Assembly (NCBI RefSeq): GCF_018446385.1
Contig: NC_055990.1
Location: 22,873,558-22,937,557, forward strand
Reading direction: 5' to 3'
Source: Zingiber officinale
Lineage: Eukaryota > Streptophyta > Magnoliopsida > Zingiberales > Zingiberaceae
DNA: 64,000 nucleotides
Position 1 is the first letter of the stretch; each line of letters begins with the position of its first letter. This document shows positions 62,108 to 64,000 of the stretch, piece after piece. The notes beneath the pieces were generated by a model. That model was not told where the DNA came from. It was given only the letters and a program-made list of their open reading frames with translations, and searched no databases. A program made the position numbers and the translations under genes.

Positions 62108-62839
62108 TAGGACAAAAATTAAAAGGACATTCTAAATTATACAGATCATTGAAAGGGCATTCCATTTTTTAAAAAAGTCAAAGGACAAAACTCTTATCCC
62201 TATTACGACGTTGTTCTTTACTTCTAGAATTATTATAGTAGCTATGATTAACTATTACAATGTGTAAAAGTTATTAAATAGCTGTTACAATTATTTTAAA
62301 ATGATTTTGATTAATTAGCTATAATATTTATAAGCTATTCGATAACTACTATAAGTGTAGAAACTACTCATTAGTTCCTATAATATGAAAATGAACTATT
62401 TCAATGTTTAGGATTTAGGATTCAGAATTTAAGGTTTAAAGATTATAACGTACAGAAAGTATTTGGTAATTACTACTATGTAAAAAATTAACTATTTTAT
62501 TAAAAACTTAAATTTTAAATCATAAACTTTGAATATTATTATATTAAAGTACTTTTTACCAACTTAGTTAAAAAGTAATTTAAATTGATTAAAATCACTT
62601 AAAAATATTTATAGCAGGTAATTACTTACTAAGTATCTGATACAATAATATTAAGTATTATATGTTGTAACAATTATCCAATAACTTCTACACGTAATAA
62701 TAGTTAGTTGTAATTATTATAATAACATTGGAAGTAAGGATATTCTTAAAATAAAATATCTCATGGACTCACTTTTAACTTGTTTTTTTTAATCGCCATG
62801 ATTTATATAATTTGGGGTGTCTTTTTTAATTTTTGCCTA
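62108..62839. repeat. Foldback MITE-like element downstream of RABA
   Basis: The left end TAGGACAAAAATTAAAA is mirrored by the complement of the right end (TAGGCAAAAATTAAAA). Pairing continues through CTAAATTATA/CCAAATTATA, TACTTC and GTGTAAAAGTTATT blocks for about 200 bp per arm. It is AT-rich and non-coding. The target duplication is not resolved, so the superfamily is open. Confidence 0.75.
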
Positions 62840-63239
62840 ATAGATTAATGATCAGTTGAGGTGATTGTTTGAGGTTCAATTGTTTTCATCCCCTCCTTTC
62901 CCCTGCCTTAGCTTTCCTCTCCTTTTCACTCACTGATCTTTTAATGGGATGCATGGAGTCCAAGTAAACAGGGTGGTCCACTAACAGCCACATGCAGGTA
63001 AATTTGACTCCTCGTTGGGCACCGACATGCCTACTGTTCGCGGTCGATAAATTTGACTCCTGCCTCAGCGGCATCTGACCGTCCGTGTTGAAACGATTGA
63101 ATCTGACGCACTCATTTGCCTTCGGACTCACTGTTGGGAAAAACAGAAGTTTCCCAACCATTGCGGACTAAAATTTAAACTTAATTTCCGTTAATTTTCT
63201 TTTCACCGCAAAAAATAAAAATAAAATAATAAAAACTAA
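62840..63239. other. Spacer between RABA and the last gene
   Basis: I see no gene. The block at 62885-63150 is GC-balanced and contains a repeated TAAATTTGACTCCT motif (about 62999 and 63048). Confidence 0.4.
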
Positions 63240-63764
63240 AAAGAAGTTTCGACGCTCATCTGCTGCTGCTGCTTCTTCTTTGGGGTTCGCTTCTTCGCTG
63301 TCCCGTTCGCGAATCCCTCGATTTCCGATCCGGAGGAGGACGACAAGTAGCATCCTGTCGGCATGGGGATAGAGATCTTGGCGCTTTCCCTCGCTTCTCC
63401 TGCCTCCCAGTGTTAGATTAAACCCTTCTTACAATTCGCGGATGACGTTTTTCCCCCTCCAGTTTTTCCTCCTCCGATGCTTTATATAAACATCTGATAA
63501 TAAGTTGTATCTAGTTAGGGTGGACTGGAATTATGACTTTTCCTGGCGTTAATGGACGTGATCGCTTTTGTTAGGAGCCGATAGCTGGTTGTCTTGATTT
63601 ACTGTGGCGTCACTGGATTTTCATTTTCTTTTTGTGTGGGTGTATGATCCTGCAGGGGAGCGTTTGTCATCATCTTGTCAAGCAAGCACTAGGGGTTTCA
63701 TCGAGATGGCGAGCCTGCACCTCGGTGCTTCAGCTTTGTCTCAGACGATGTCGTTGCCCAAAAA
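63240..63764 (+). CDS. Start of an unrecognised gene: probable 5' UTR and first coding exon (3' truncated by window edge)
   Basis: GC-rich, CT-rich sequence at 63240-63420 resembles a plant 5' UTR. A CTGCAG acceptor at about 63649-63654 suggests a 5' UTR intron. The ATG at 63706 opens MASLHLGASALSQTMSLPKK-like coding sequence, with a possible GTAATT donor after 63764 (19 codons plus 2 bases). The Ser/Leu-rich start would fit a plastid transit peptide. The rest of the gene lies outside the window, so no product can be named; the exon call itself is inference. Confidence 0.45.
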
Positions 63765-64000
63765 GTAATTTCATCCTCAGACTGTAATTTGCAACGTTCT
63801 CTCAAGCTACTGTTTTATTCTGCCTTGAATCAAATACATCGATTTCCTTATTTGAAAATTAGTTGTGATAACTACACCTGAATCAGGTAGTGTTACCTGA
63901 CTACTGTCTTCCTTTTTTTTAACAACATAATATTGATGTATTTCATCACTTACCTAGTAATATATTAAAATTTTAATACTAAATCTATATATTCCAACGC
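63765..64000. other. Probable first coding intron of the last gene
   Basis: AT-rich sequence without coding potential, continuing to the window edge. Confidence 0.4.

Noticed and set aside
62886-63161. Minus-strand 91-codon frame before the last gene
   Set aside because: It has no conserved features. It lies upstream of a likely plus-strand promoter and 5' UTR and contains a repeated short motif.

Overview
This window is nuclear DNA from a flowering plant. The evidence is spliced genes with GT-AG introns, plant-only gene families (ferredoxin-dependent glutamate synthase, STELLO, patellin, RABA GTPase), a plastid atpH copy embedded in nuclear sequence, and a dense load of plant retroelements. 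The protein sequences and repeat types fit a monocot. An origin near the gingers (Zingiberales) is only an impression and cannot be proved from this sequence.

Gene layout: (1) 65-1578 (+), the last four exons of ferredoxin-dependent glutamate synthase, cut by the left edge; (2) 2630-7267 (-), a complete three-exon STELLO-type Golgi glycosyltransferase, convergent with the first gene; (3) 28842-30994 (-), a complete four-exon patellin (Sec14-GOLD), including one GC-AG intron; (4) 33031-46289 (-), a complete fifteen-exon nicotinate phosphoribosyltransferase (559 aa) whose introns carry a SINE and a LINE fragment; (5) 59700-62002 (+), a complete two-exon RABA/Rab11 GTPase with a young SINE in its intron; (6) from about 63240 (+), the start of an unrecognised gene that runs off the right edge. 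The exon joins of genes 1-5 were worked out by hand, and all keep frame and match the expected protein.

Between the genes lie two repeat districts. At 9711-~25300 is an old Ty3/Gypsy element of the Tat lineage with a 5' LTR, primer site, gag, protease, reverse transcriptase, two RNase H domains, integrase, a 3' minisatellite and an antisense extra ORF. It has been split by several later insertions, and one solo LTR sits inside another insertion. Two short TRIM elements follow (24296-25030 and 25772-26445), each with two LTRs that look identical, so both are young. Next to them is a plastid atpH coding sequence with an open 81-codon frame. The second district, 48700-58030, holds a gag-only LTR element (TR-GAG type, minus strand) and a decayed CACTA transposon with TNP2-like and Ptta/En-Spm-like parts.

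The host genes do not form a pathway together; this is ordinary gene-plus-repeat plant chromatin. The points most worth a second look are the structured 3' part of the Tat element, the young TRIM pair, the gag-only element, the palindrome arrays in several LTRs, the intact-looking atpH insert and the recurring 37-106 bp tandem duplications.
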